A DNA stretch of 64,000 nt from Panagrolaimus kolymaensis (taxonomy: Eukaryota > Nematoda > Chromadorea > Rhabditida > Panagrolaimidae): assembly GCA_028622995.1 (NCBI GenBank), contig JAJQJQ010000017.1, positions 372,001-436,000 on the forward strand, read 5' to 3'. Below are positions 36,501-48,300 of the stretch, in pieces (position 1 is the stretch's first letter; every line of letters begins with the position of its first letter). The notes beneath the pieces were generated by a model. That model worked only from the letters and a program-made list of their open reading frames with translations. It made no database searches and was not told where the DNA came from. Both the position numbers and the translations under genes were made by a program.

Positions 36501-36832
36501 TCGCTTGACATACTGCAATAAAATGATTATGCGAGAAGGGTTTGAAAGAAAAAATACTTTTATCGGGTATATCTGCTGAAGTACGGTAGTTGATAAAAGC
36601 AAGTTGATATTGATCTTGATAAGCATTTTGCTTTGTTGCAAATGAGGATAAATTATGATAAAACCAAAGTGATTGTAAAAGTCGGCGATCTTGACTGGAT
36701 TGAATCAATGATCCTACAGTAATCAAATAAGATTATTTATTTTTAATAAATTTTGTTGTTAAATTTACCAATTTCAATAACACTTTGAACTCGATGACCA
36801 AATAAAAAGCATAAAAGGATTTGGAGCAACAT
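33570..36832 (-). CDS. Ionotropic glutamate receptor subunit, kainate/AMPA (non-NMDA) type
   Basis: Exons 36832-36769, 36713-36210, 36156-35753, 35706-35551, 35505-35395, 35338-35231, 35180-34892, 34833-34385, 34327-33926, 33862-33782 and 33731-33570 give 909 aa. A signal peptide (MLLQILLCFLFGHRVQS) is followed by an ATD up to about residue 400. Ligand-binding S1 has YEGYCIDLLEKIAE and LTVTYTRSEVLDF, where Arg contacts the glutamate carboxylate. M1 is VDVWIWTLTAYCSTSIAIW. The pore loop NSFWFTVSSLMQQGPEICP has Gln at the Q/R site. M3 carries SYTANLAAFL. S2 has YAYLMESSMLEYAI with the conserved Glu, and M4 precedes a cytoplasmic tail. It is predicted to be a functional glutamate-gated cation channel. 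The nearest C. elegans relatives are the glr genes; orthology is not assigned. Confidence 0.94.
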
Positions 36833-37003
36833 ATATCATAAGATTTTTGAAAACACTAAAGAGCAAATGAATGAAAAGGATTTTAATAGACTTTTATTTA
36901 CTTGTCATTTGTCATTATTGCAATTGCCTTTTAACAAAAAAATTTGGCACCTCGAATAACACATTTTCTTTAAAAAAATTGCTCATCAGGAACTAAGTTT
37001 GAT

Positions 37004-37076
37004 GCCCGGTTAGCTCAGTCGGTAGAGCACCAGACTCTTAATCTGGCTGTCGCGGGTTCGAGCCCCGCATCGGGCT
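37004..37076 (+). tRNA. tRNA-Lys (anticodon CTT)
   Basis: A full cloverleaf is visible. The acceptor stem 37004-37010 pairs with 37069-37075 (one G-U). The D arm contains the A box TAGCTCAGTCGG. The anticodon stem CCAGA/TCTGG encloses loop CTCTTAA with CTT at 37037-37039. The T arm GCGGG/CCCGC contains the B box GGTTCGAGCCC. There is no intron. The discriminator base is T rather than the usual G for Lys. Confidence 0.97.
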
Positions 37077-37079
37077 TAC

Positions 37080-37085
37080 TTTTTT
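37080..37085 (+). terminator. Pol III terminator of the tRNA gene
   Basis: A run of six T begins four bases after the tRNA 3' end. Confidence 0.8.
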
Positions 37086-37312
37086 CATTTTAATACCATA
37101 AATTACTGTAGAATTAAAGCAACAACAAAAAATGTAATTAATTTTTTATTATTCAAAACCAATATTTTAAAGCACAATTTAAAGATAAAATATCTTATCG
37201 TCCAATAAAAAGAAGGCAAAAAAAGTGAAAACAAAAAATGTACATTTTTTACAAACAATCAAAAAATCAGAAGAAAAATGCGAAATGTTTGAATTAAATT
37301 TTTCATGGAGCT

Positions 37313-37831
37313 TTAGTTTTCAAGTTTGTTGGATTCACAATGAACTTCAACATGATTTCCAGCGTCAATCAATTTTCCATTATTGGAATCAATGAAGGTG
37401 TGAGTCGCTGGGACAACTTTAATTTCAAGGATATCATCGCCAGCTTGAGAAATCAGCTCGCGATCGGTTTTTGAAGTTCTTCGAGATGGAGGTCGTGGAC
37501 GAACGCTTTCATTGAAATCCGGCATGAAATTATCATGGCTATCAAACGAATCTTGAGGAGTGAAAGTATTTAGCGTCCGATTAACATATCCCGTCTTACT
37601 AAATTCTGGAATTTCATCATCTTCCACAACAGCAGGGGTAACTTCATTTTCAACGAGGGTTTCAGAATCAGAAGGATCATTATCTTTACAACTGAGTTGA
37701 TGTACAACTTCCTTAACACTTTCTTTAATATCATGAATTATTCCACCCTTTTCTTCATCATGATCACGGGGTTCCTCATTGGATTTATGTAATTGGTCGT
37801 ATGCTTGATAAGCGGTTTGAATAGCCATCAT
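37313..37831 (-). CDS. Heat-shock-controlled acidic protein of unknown function
   Basis: Single exon of 172 aa; an alternative ATG at 37828 would remove one Met. The protein is hydrophilic and mostly disordered in appearance. It is rich in Asp/Glu in the first two thirds (EEPRDHDEEKGG, VVEDDEIPEF), with a proline/arginine stretch SVRPRPPSRRTSKTDRE that includes a basophilic kinase-type site (RRTS). The C-terminus is polar. No signal peptide, membrane segment or known domain is seen. Lack of introns is unlike its neighbours and typical of rapidly induced heat-shock genes. A perfect four-unit heat-shock element lies about 180 bp upstream (see next entry). Function unknown; a stress-response role is inferred only from the promoter. 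Confidence 0.8.
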   Translation of the reverse strand: MMAIQTAYQAYDQLHKSNEEPRDHDEEKGGIIHDIKESVKEVVHQLSCKDNDPSDSETLVENEVTPAVVEDDEIPEFSKTGYVNRTLNTFTPQDSFDSHDNFMPDFNESVRPRPPSRRTSKTDRELISQAGDDILEIKVVPATHTFIDSNNGKLIDAGNHVEVHCESNKLEN

Positions 37832-37971
37832 ATTTGTGAAAGGAGTGTTTTAAATAAAAGTAAAAATAAATTTAATAATCTAAAATAAAAAAATTAAATA
37901 AGGTTCAAAAAACAATTAAGAGAAAATCACGAGTGAAGTCAAGCGTAAAATATGAAAATGAAAGGTCAAAT

Positions 37972-38029
37972 TTCAAGAAAGGTGTCCGTTGTCTCGCAAG
38001 CCGCTTTTTTGTTCTAGAATATTCGAGAA
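37972..38029 (-). promoter_or_regulatory. Heat-shock elements of the unknown single-exon gene
   Basis: TTCtaGAAtaTTCgaGAA at 38012-38029 is a perfect four-unit inverted nGAAn array. A two-unit TTCaaGAA follows at 37972-37979. The next gene on the other side is more than 2 kb away, so these sites most likely serve the gene ending at 37313. A weak TATTTTA lies nearby at about 37945. Confidence 0.75.
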
Positions 38030-40213
38030 ATTGCACTAATATCCCAAACAAAAAAAAAAGAAAGTGCAGCGCATGGACGTGACAAAAGTTATTATAAAAT
38101 CATTTATTGGAGTCGAAATGAAACCTGTTAAATGGTGGAATGGGTGATGGCGGTGAATTTTTTTTTCATTTATTGAAACCCTTTCTTTCATCATTTTAAA
38201 AATCATTGGTTTTTTTGTGTAATTATCATTTTCATTGAAAGAAAAAAAATAAAAATGGAAAAATTATTAATTATCGAATGATCTATGTCATTAGGTAATA
38301 AGGGAGTTTTATTTGAATGGAAAGGAGTAGGTAATTTTAAGTGACACAAGTTATAGTAAAACTTTGGTAAACAGAAACATGTGTTCATCGATATATTAGA
38401 AAAATAAGTTTTATTGTCGAGCAATGAAAAATAAATGCCACTAGGCGCCGATTCAGGAGTGTTTAAATGAACCAGAAAACATGAACTTCATTAAAAAAAG
38501 GAATCAAAAACAAGCAAATTTTTTAAAATTTTGAAAAAAATTGCTTTGGTTTTCCAATAATTAAAACGGGTTATGACCGCCGAAATAAATGAAACAAAAC
38601 ATTCCAAGTGGCTAGCCAATAGGCTTATCAATTGTAATGCAGCTGTTTGGCTCCCATGCCCAACATCATCGCGCTCAGCAAACCGCAAAAGTGAAATTTT
38701 CAACTTCGATAAAGGACTTTAAAAACTCTTTTTTTTTTCTTTGCGCATCAACAAAAATAATATTCAAAAAAACTTTAAACCCAAAATAGAAAAACAATTT
38801 TAAAAAAAGGCGAAGAAGGAGAGAGAAACTTTGAAGTTCATCCAATCTATTTTTCAAAACTACATAATAAATATTTACACATTTTATTTTTTTTCTTTCT
38901 TGTCTTTTTATAAGATTCTTTTCTAATTGTAATGTCTTTCGATAACGAAATATTTGACATAACAAAAATTTCACATGTTTGCTTGCAATTGACCGAAATT
39001 AAGAACAGAAACAATAAAATTTAAAAAATAAACATCGAAACACGTTTCCTCTTGCATTTGTTTTTTTGATTACCCGACACATTGGAGACTGACGACGATG
39101 ATAGGAGAGGCGGGCAAATTGAGTGATGGGTAAAAAAACGTACTTAAATTATTTCATTGAGCAAGAAGATCCTCGTGATATGCGACTAAAAGATTGGAGA
39201 AGAAAAAATATCTTTGTTCAATGATTTTCGAGGCCATAATAATAATAATAAATAGAAAGTGTCAAAAAACATTTCCTTCGTCATCAACGTCAAACAAATA
39301 TAAATAATGTAGCGAAGTCGAGTAATCAAAACTTATTTGGTAATAAAAAGTCTCAAATCACGTTTTGGTCAATCAAATTATAGACAAATATTATTCCTTT
39401 ATTATTATTAGTTTTATTTGAAAGTTTATTGTGTGAACTTTAATTTCGTTCAACATCGTCTTCATTTTTTCTTCATAACAATATTGCATCGCCTTTCTCA
39501 AGCATGGGAGAGAAACAATGAATGATAAATAAGCAAGCGTCTGCTATTTTTGGAAAATGCCTTTATCAAACAAAAACAAACAAAAAAACACCAGCAAAGT
39601 TTAAATAAAATTTCAAAAACATAATTTTTAAACACTTTTTATTATTATCAAGCTAAAAAAAAGTGAGGAAAAATTGTTTTTATTGCAAATAATGCCCTGA
39701 TTTCAAGAGGAAATCAAAAAACATAAGCTAATTTCATTCATTTGCAAATTGAAAAAATCAAAAAACAAAGTAGTGATTTTTTATTGATAAAAACATTTCA
39801 TAAAATAAAAATATATTTTTCGATACGGTCAGTAAAGAGAGAATACACGGCAAACAAAAAAAACGTAAGAGATTTAATTTATAGCAAAAGTTAGTATTCA
39901 CAAACAAAAAACAAAATATTTTTCTAGAAATCCGCAGTTTCATAATCTCAAAAATCTTGTCATAAATCACTCTCAAAATCCTAATGGCGATCGATTGCTT
40001 TATTTCTTTCAACTTGTTTCCATTTCTAAGCCTATTTTTGTGTTTATGGGGAATTGTGAACACATGTGTTTTTCCAATTTTTAACTCCTTCCAGTCCAAG
40101 TCTTTTATTTCAAACAATAAAAAATTGTTTATTTCACTTTCAAAAAAAAAATAACAAACACAAACAAAACAATAAAATATTGATATTAGATATAAAACAA
40201 AAAAAACGAAAAA
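38030..40213. other. Intergenic, about 2.2 kb, no gene seen
   Basis: AT-rich. The minus-strand frames at 38203-38424, 38491-38974 and 39758-40117 are biased in composition; the last has no ATG at its head. No RNA gene is seen. Confidence 0.55.
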
Positions 40214-41380
40214 CTATTTGAATAAAATCCATTTCGAAAAATCAAAAGGTGTTACATGATCAACATCTTCAAAACCACATTCATTTCCTTTTAGCAAGAA
40301 TTTTCTCCATTTCACTTCTGATTGTTGAAGGTATACAATAATTTCGGAAAAGCAGGAGTTTTGTTTGTAAAAATTTTTTAAAATATCGAGATCATCGTGA
40401 ATTGGGAAGAGAATAGCAGGTGAAATAACACATCTGAAAAATGTACAATAAAATAAAAAATACGGCTCCTTGCGATATTTGGTTCCTAAAATCCAAATAA
40501 ACTTACATCAAAGAATTGGCTTTGCATTTGTTGAAAATTTCCAAAATATCATTAAGACTTGGTGGAGCAGCATCACGAACTAGAATTTGACAATAAATTT
40601 TATCAGGAGTGAACTTTGAAATAGTCTTTTGAATTACAGTAAAATCTTGAACACTTCCATCGAAAAAGAGAGAATCAAGTTTGTAAAAAGGTAAAAGCTC
40701 CAGTTGCTTCCAATAATCATTAGGCGATGATGATTCATCAACAATAGCAAGCCTTTTCAAATTTGTAATTCTTCTCATTTTTTCTTTAAATCTTTGAAAC
40801 GTTGCTTTTGGAATCATTAAGGCAGCTTCGTCATTCAATTCTTTAGAAAACATAAGAGTATTTCCATAATCAAAATCAAAGATCATTTCTTCAATTGGAA
40901 TTCCACGAAGCATTTCAGTGAATTTTAACATTCTTTTATTGGTTTTTCGAATCTTTCGTAAACTTTCAGCAGACAATGTTTCAATAAATCTTCGTTGAAT
41001 TGCATATGGAAGTTTTTGATATTCGATTTGAGTTGTGGTATAATAAACATAAGTTTGGCGAAGACGTTTCCATGAATGCGCAGAAATTAGATAAAAAGAA
41101 TAACCATAAACAAAGAATAAACAGCATAAAATTCCAGCAATTGAAATAGCGATCAATTCAAAGATGATGTAAAACAATCGAAGGATAAATTCAAATGAAG
41201 CATAAGCTGAAAAAAATAAAAGTTAAAGTTAAATTTTTTATAAAGTAAAAACTCACAGAACAAAGGAAAATCCAAAAGATTGTAAACAGCGCCGAGGAAA
41301 GCTTTGAAGATTAAAAAATGTCGAATTACAGGTAAATTTTGAGTCTTTAAAAATAAACGCTCGCAAAGTTGGATAGCCAT
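40214..41380 (-). CDS. Membrane-anchored F-box-like protein, uncharacterised
   Basis: Exons 41380-41257, 41206-40507 and 40433-40214 give 347 aa. After a short N-terminal part there are one or two hydrophobic segments around residues 50-80 (FYIIFELIAISIAGILCCLFFVY). LPYAIQRRFIETLSAESLRKIRKTNKRM then resembles a degenerate nematode F-box (LP...R..I...LS...L.KLR..NK). The rest (LKRLAIVDESSSP, KLDSLFFDG, PDKIYCQILV) has the leucine-spaced look of F-box-associated regions. If correct, it would be a membrane-tethered substrate adaptor; this is weakly supported. It lies 347 bp downstream of TIM16 on the same strand. Confidence 0.65.
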
Positions 41381-41727
41381 TTATTGAGAAGTATTTCTTT
41401 CGAATGAACTCATTCACTTTTTCAAGTTTCGATATATTTTTTAATCATGCATCAGTTTGCCACTTTTACCCTTAAAGCCTATTTTTATTTGACCTTTATC
41501 TCCTGCAGCCAAACAAGGGACAAGAAAAGCGCGAAAAGTCCATATCTCCTAAATTCGCACAATGATTCAATGAAACTATTAATTGCATACAAAATTAGTT
41601 AGTAAATCAAAATTTATTTTTCTTTTCAAAAATTTAACAAATCAGAACTACATATTTATGACAAAAGTTAATCTAATAAACTATTAATGGCTAATAAGAA
41701 AACTACAAACATTCATTTCAATAAGAA
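41381..41727 (-). other. TIM16 to F-box-like gene spacer
   Basis: 347 bp without a coding signal between two same-strand genes. Confidence 0.45.
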
Positions 41728-42129
41728 TCATTCATTTTCTTGTTTCTTTTGGTCAGATTCAGCTCCCCTTGAAAGTTCCATTCCAATTCTTTCATTAGCG
41801 CGATAGATTTTTGATTGCAAATACAGCGAACCACCCTTCAATTTATCATTAGCTTCAAACAAATGTTTATATCGCTTTTCAACTTCTTCTGGATTTAAAG
41901 GAGCTTTAACATCGAGAATTTGCATTGATTCTTGTAAAGAAATACCCATCTTTGCATTTGCTTTAGTTGCTTCTCTTTCTTCATTTTGTGATGAATTGGA
42001 TGAACTTGCTGCTTGTCTTTGTGCTGCGTGTTGAGATGCTCTGAATTCTTCTCGAACAGCTTTTCCAAACGCTTTTGTTACAGCTTCGCCAGCGGCAATC
42101 ACTACCTTAATCAATGATCGAAGAACCAT
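41728..42129 (-). CDS. tim-16: TIM16/PAM16 (Magmas), mitochondrial import motor subunit
   Basis: Single coding exon, 133 aa. The N-terminal amphipathic/hydrophobic part (MVLRSLIKVVIAAGEAVTKAF) is followed by the family string VREEFRASQ. The J-like domain is GISLQESMQILDVKAPLNPEEVEKRY, then HLFEANDKLKGGSLYLQSKI. The HPD tripeptide of true J proteins is absent, as in all TIM16. TIM16 pairs with TIM14 to regulate mtHsp70 at the TIM23 channel. I chose the ATG at 42129 because it aligns with family starts. A TTTCAG acceptor directly abuts it, indicating cis- or trans-splicing of the leader. It is 174 bp downstream of the dynein heavy chain stop. Confidence 0.95.
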   Translation of the reverse strand: MVLRSLIKVVIAAGEAVTKAFGKAVREEFRASQHAAQRQAASSSNSSQNEEREATKANAKMGISLQESMQILDVKAPLNPEEVEKRYKHLFEANDKLKGGSLYLQSKIYRANERIGMELSRGAESDQKKQENE

Positions 42130-42303
42130 CTGAAAGCAACAAGCTAAATCGAAAGTTCTTCTGTAAAATCCTGTAAAAATAAACCAAGAGTTATCAAACT
42201 CCATCAAAAGAATGATCTTTAATTATTCATTTAAATTTATTATAACAAAAAAATGCAAGAAAATATAAATAGTCGTTAAACAGATTACAATAACAATATA
42301 GGC
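42130..42303 (-). other. Dynein heavy chain to TIM16 intercistronic region
   Basis: Only 174 bp separate the dynein stop from the TIM16 ATG. Acceptor-like TTTCAG is immediately before the ATG. Compatible with an operon processed by trans-splicing. Confidence 0.5.
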
Positions 42304-45300
42304 TTAAGAAAGCAATGAATTACAAGCAAGAGCAACGCCACGTTCATACAACAAAGATTTTTCAAAGTTTTCAGGAATGAAATCAAAGGTAAAGAGCAAG
42401 TTGGTGCGATTTGTGTACAAGTAAACAGGTAAAGACACAGATTCAGCAGCACTTGGTTCGAGCGTCCATGAGAAATTGAGAAGTTGAACATCAGATTGAA
42501 TTTCATCGATGAGAGAGATCTTATTTGATTGACGACATTCCGCACCAATTACACGAAGTCCCTGAAAAAAAAAGGAAATTAAAAGAAAATTCAATAAATC
42601 TCAAATAGGGTCAAATTTTTAAAACTGCAGAAATCGTAGTTGTTAATTTTAAAATAAAATAAGTACTTACATTGATTGTAAAGGCATCAGCTTGAGCAGA
42701 ACTACCAACTCTAATATGCATATGAAGTTGTTCAAGTGACCATCCATTTGTTTGAGCAATCATTTGTCGAGTTGCAGTAATGTAAGCTTCAGGAGAAAAC
42801 ATTCCACCAAGCCAAATTTGTTCATCCTAAAAATAAGCATGAATTATTTAAATGTTTAATTAGAAATACAAACTTACTCTAAGACTAGGAGAATTGCAAA
42901 GTCGAACATGCTGATTAACACGCTCAACAAAGTCATTCATCCATTCAATAGCCGTAACAGATTGAGGAATGATGTAACGATTCCATGTAGCAGGGACTTG
43001 TCCTTTGTTCAAAGCTGAAGTTAAAGATCGAATGTGATTATTTTGCTTCATTTCTCCTTTGCAAACAGCTAAAATATCATTTAAATCATTTTGAACATCT
43101 GTTAAAAGTTTCAATCCAAGGTTGATTTCACGTTCGAAGAAGCGGAAAAGTGGATCTTTGATGTTGTCTTTGGTACGCTTCAATTTTGTCAAGTTCTTTG
43201 GCAAAGCATTCAACCAACGATTTGCAGTTTCAGAAAGAAGTATCATCCACGATGGAGCTTTTTGTTCTTTATCAGATGTATCATTGTATGCAAGTTCATC
43301 ATCGGACATTTTAAGCATATTACGAAGAAGTTCTTGGCCACGAACGGTGAGAAGTATTTTTTCAGCATTATTAGGAAGACCAATCCAGTTAGGCATTTGA
43401 AGATGTTTGATGTGACTGATCCATTGAAGCAATTGATCACGTGATTGGATTTCTGGAATGCAAAGTGGTGAAGATTTACCATCGACATTATTGATTAAAA
43501 CGAAGTCGTCTTCAAAAGCTTTAGCCGTGAATAATTTGTGAAGGAAGCAATCAAGAAGAGTTTGATCAAATTTGTTGTCAATTTTGCCACCATAGATACA
43601 TTGAGAGAAGAGAGTTCGAAGAGCTTTCCATGGAAGTTTATCAGGTGAAACATTATTTCTTCCCAATGCAACAGAATCAACAGCAAAATCTAAAGTATCA
43701 CATGCCATACGAAGATCAGCATCCGAGAATTCATAAGAATGTGCCCATCCAAGAGGTCGATATCGAAGTCGTTCTTGAACAAGAGCATGGAACCAACAAA
43801 CCAAGAAATAAAGTCGAGCACGTTCAACAGGAGCTTTCGTGATACGTATTGGTGGAATAGAGGATAATGAGCGAAGCATATTGGCTTTAAGTCCAGTTGC
43901 GGGTTCAAAAACAACAACACGAGAAGCTTGAATAACGGATATTGGAAGTTTTGGATGAATTTCTGCAGTGAAAATAAGCCGGAATTGTTGATGGGGACGA
44001 ATGACATGAAGACGTTTTTCAATTTGAGTAAGCCATGATGGAGCAAGATGAACATTTTTAAGAAGAACCCAACGACCAGATTTACTTGCAGATTCGATTG
44101 CTTTTTCTGCTTGATGAAAACCTTCAGAAGAACCTATAGCGATGGAAGTAACATCACGGTTAAGTTCGACAGCAAGATCTTCAATTTTCCCAGATGCATC
44201 AAAACCAGTTGCTGAACAAAGTAAAACTCCAGTACGACCAGAAACTTCATTTTCAATAATTTCTTGAAGATTGGTAACTTTATCTTGTTGCATAAATTCA
44301 ACTCCAAATGTAGAAGAAATAACAAGATGCGCAGCAGCAACAAGACGATCAGGCCGAAGTGCATGAATAACAAGTAAATCATTGAGAGCACGAGTGATGG
44401 CACCTAAAAATTAGTCAAATAATAAAAGTTTTAACAAACAAAAAAACATACTTGGATTTCCTTCATAAGTTGTAAAATCAGGAACTTCATTCTCAGGATT
44501 ATCAGAATTTAACCAGCCAGTAAGATCAGAGATCGCTTGAGCTTTTTTAATGATATCTTTAAAATCATGTAAACGTGATAGTTGCATGAAAGAGACAACT
44601 TGTTCATCAGTAAGTGAAGGAATTGGATTTTTTTTAGCTGATTCATGAAGAGATTTGGTTGCATCAGACATAAATAATTCAGAACGAAGTAAAAGATGAT
44701 CAAATTTGGCTTCATAAGTTGTTTCGTTAGTATGGCATTTAAGATAAATTCGAAGCAAAAGTAATGCAAGCAATGCTTTGTCCGCATGAAGCATACCTTG
44801 TGATACTCGGCGATAAACAACCTAAAAGAATAAATAAAAATTAAAATAATTTAAGAAAATCTTACTTGGAAAAGTGTAGTGGTGATGATTTCTAAGCGCT
44901 TTTCATAATCGGTAACACCAGCAAGATTAGAAGTTTTAAGAACAGAATCGAAAATATCAATAATGAAATCAAGAGAATAATGGTAGAGGAAATAAACTTC
45001 GTCCAAATGATGAAGAGTTAAATAAATCAAAGAACAAGCATGTGCAAGATTAACATATTTCTGTGAAACAATTTCAACTTCTTTCATGACTTGATCTGTT
45101 TCAGCTGCTTTCCGTGCTACTTCCTTCGCTTCATTTTTCAATTTTTCCAAAGTTGCTATGACGGAATTATCATCAAGAATCTTTCCTTTTGATTCATTGA
45201 GAGCGGCTAAAAGGGCTTTCTCGAGCTGACGAAGACGAACGGCAAATTCTCCTTGCAATTTAAGAAGATCATTTCGCTTTTCATCGATATCAAGTCTTTC

Positions 45301-48300
45301 GCTTTTAAGAACTTTGTGAAGACATTGCATTTCAAGTGACCCACGAGTTATAGTGAAGTTAACAAATGTGACACGTGAGCAAAGATCAGGAGCAAATTCA
45401 ATCTATAATAATGAACATAAGAAAAATAATAATACTAAAATAAAACAAAACAAACCGAAGAATCTCGAGTAAGTAAGAAAACTTTGAAAGCAGGTGAAAG
45501 ATCAATATCCTGGTCACCAAGGGTAATAAGAACACGACCAGCAGCACGTCTAACCTCGTTATTAAGGACAGGATTCAAGATGGGATCATAAGCTTCGACG
45601 TCTTGAACAAGTAATATTGTACCAAATCGCAGTGCAGTTTCAAGATGTTTTCTAAAAAATACACAAGGAAAAAAAAATTAAAATGAAAAAACTCACTTGA
45701 ACGATAAATCAAGGAAACTTGTTTTTTGAATGTTCTTATTTTGAAATTCTTTCATAAGATACTCAACCGCTTGTCCGCTTGGATCAATTATTAAAGGATA
45801 GCGATTATAACGATGAAGCATAATCGCATTTTCAGTACATAGTTCATCTTTGGGTAAATCATTGTTGTTCCATTGAAGGCGGTCATCGGCAGTTGACAGA
45901 TATTCGATACGAGCGAGATCATGTCGGAATTTAATTTCAGCAATTTGTAAGAAACTAATCCATTTTTGGAAAAGAACTTCACGAAGTTGTTGATCGTAGT
46001 AACCAGAATAAGCTAGAAACGCAGCACTGAGAGTTGCATCACCAACAAGAGTTTCCATTTGTTGATCGAATCCTTCACAGCCTTGATTCCATCGTTCACT
46101 TTCAGATCGGAGAGATGAAAGAAGTTCTTTACTTCGACCAACTTTTTCTTGAACTGTTGCTAAATCAGCTTTGATACTTTCAGCTTGGCCAATCAATAAG
46201 GCATATTCATCTTTGTAATCTCCAATACTTTGTTCCAATTCAGCGATTGTATGTTTGAGCTCTTCGCCTTTTTTCTTTTTGTTATTAGCATCTTTTTCAA
46301 GTCGATTTAATTCATTACGAAGAGGTTCAACTTTATGCAACATATCAGAATAAAGCAATTGAGCTTTCACCCATTTAAGCATAGGACCACAAGCAGTAGA
46401 AGCTCGATTAACCTAAAATAAACTTATTAGTAAGAAGTTCAAAAAGTAAAATTAACAAACCTTTTCAAAATCCCATTCACTATTATTTTTGAACTTTTCT
46501 AATGCTTGAATTAAAGATGGAGTAATGCGGTCAGTATCAAATTGAAGAATCCTTGAAATGAAGTCTTCCTTGACCATAATACTTCGAATTGCTTTCCAAT
46601 CAGTAACATTTTCACCCAAAAGTAAACAAAGCGATTCCATAGCAAGTTTGACAGCACTTGGTGGCGATTGCATACTTTTAAGTTCAACAAGTTGTTGTTT
46701 TTTAATTCCTTTAACTGCTTGTTTAGCTTCATCGACAGCGGGTTCAACTTCAGATAAATCGGTTTGAACTTCAGCAGTTTTATCTTTGATTTGTTCCAAT
46801 TGGATAGAAAGTTCACTTTGAAGTTGTTCGGATGCAATTTTTTCCTTCTCTGCTTTTTGTTGATCAGCTAACATTTCCTTTAACTTTGAATTTGCAGCAT
46901 TCTTCTTTTGTTCCAACTCATGACCTTTCAATGTAAGTGATTTTTGAAGCTCTTGAACTTGTTCTTCTGTTTCCCGAATTTTATTTAGACCAATGTTAAG
47001 ATGAAGTCTTTCTTCTTCCAATTCATGACGCTTTTCATGGAAAAGATTTGTGAAATGTTTAATAAAATCAAGGAAATGACGAGGTGTAAGAGCAGTTGTA
47101 CGATGTCCTTTACGAGCTTCTGTTTCATTAACTTTCCGAACAGTATTATGGAAGAGAACAAATGAATTGACGACTGCATCACGATAGCGAATGGATTCAG
47201 GTAAAAGATCACAAACACGTTGCATAGCCATGGGTGGAATGTATTCAGGAGAATGAATGTCCATTGAAGAAGTAAGTTCGTCACCAACTTGGTACAAAGC
47301 AGAATCAGCCCAATCTCCAAACCAATTGAGAACACAACGATTGAACAAAGCAGGAGAAGTTGAAGCTCTCTCACGGAGACCTGAAATAAATATTTATAAT
47401 ATTATTGATATTTTAAATTATTAATATTTTTGTTTGGATAAAAGTAACTTACCATCGCCTGAAGGATTCATGGTAAATACAACATGAAGATTTCGAATAA
47501 CTTGAGCAGTGAACCATTTGTACAATTCCTCATGAGAATCAAGCATTAAACCGGATTTTAGTGCACCTTCTTTGATTTGATTCATAAGAGATGTGTGATC
47601 TTCTCCTTCAAAAAGACCAGGTACTTCACCATTAGCCAAAAGGGTATTAAGACGTTCTAAGAAACCAGTATCAAGCATATTTGATTCATCCATTATAAAA
47701 CAAATCTTTTCATTTTTGCAACCTGCTCGGCGAAGAACTTGACGAATATCTTCATCAAAATCAGCTCCAGAATAACCCGAATGGACTTTAAGCTGAAAAT
47801 ATTATATTTAAAAAAGGAAAACAATCAAGATGAAAGCTTACTTGAAATACAGAAATGCCATTGATCCAAGCAACAAACCGTGAAAGAGTTGTTTTACCAG
47901 AGCCCGAAACACCGATAAGAAGTAAATGACCTTGAGGTTGGCGATAAATACGATCAATTCTAAGAACATGCTCCACCATTTGGTCGAAAAGAACCAATTG
48001 AACGTCAAGTTCTTCTTCATAAAAGGTTTTAAGCCGTGCTTGAATGTATTCTTTGATTTCATCCCGTGTAACAGGCATGTAATTCTTAGTAAGCCAGCAA
48101 GAGAAAAGAAGTGGACGTTGAAGAGCATCTTTCAAATTATATGTTGCAAAGTATTTATTAGCTACTGAATCGACAAGTTCTTCTGTCCATTGACGTTCTT
48201 CTTCATGAACCAAACGATCATGGAAAAGTCGAAGAGCTTCATGCGCCCATAAACGAACCAAAGATTCTGCTGGAACATCATCAAGAGGTGCAATTGCTTC

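Noticed and set aside
39758..40117. A 119-codon minus-strand frame
   Set aside because: Starts at TTG, not ATG, has no recognisable motif and lies in a low-complexity gene desert.
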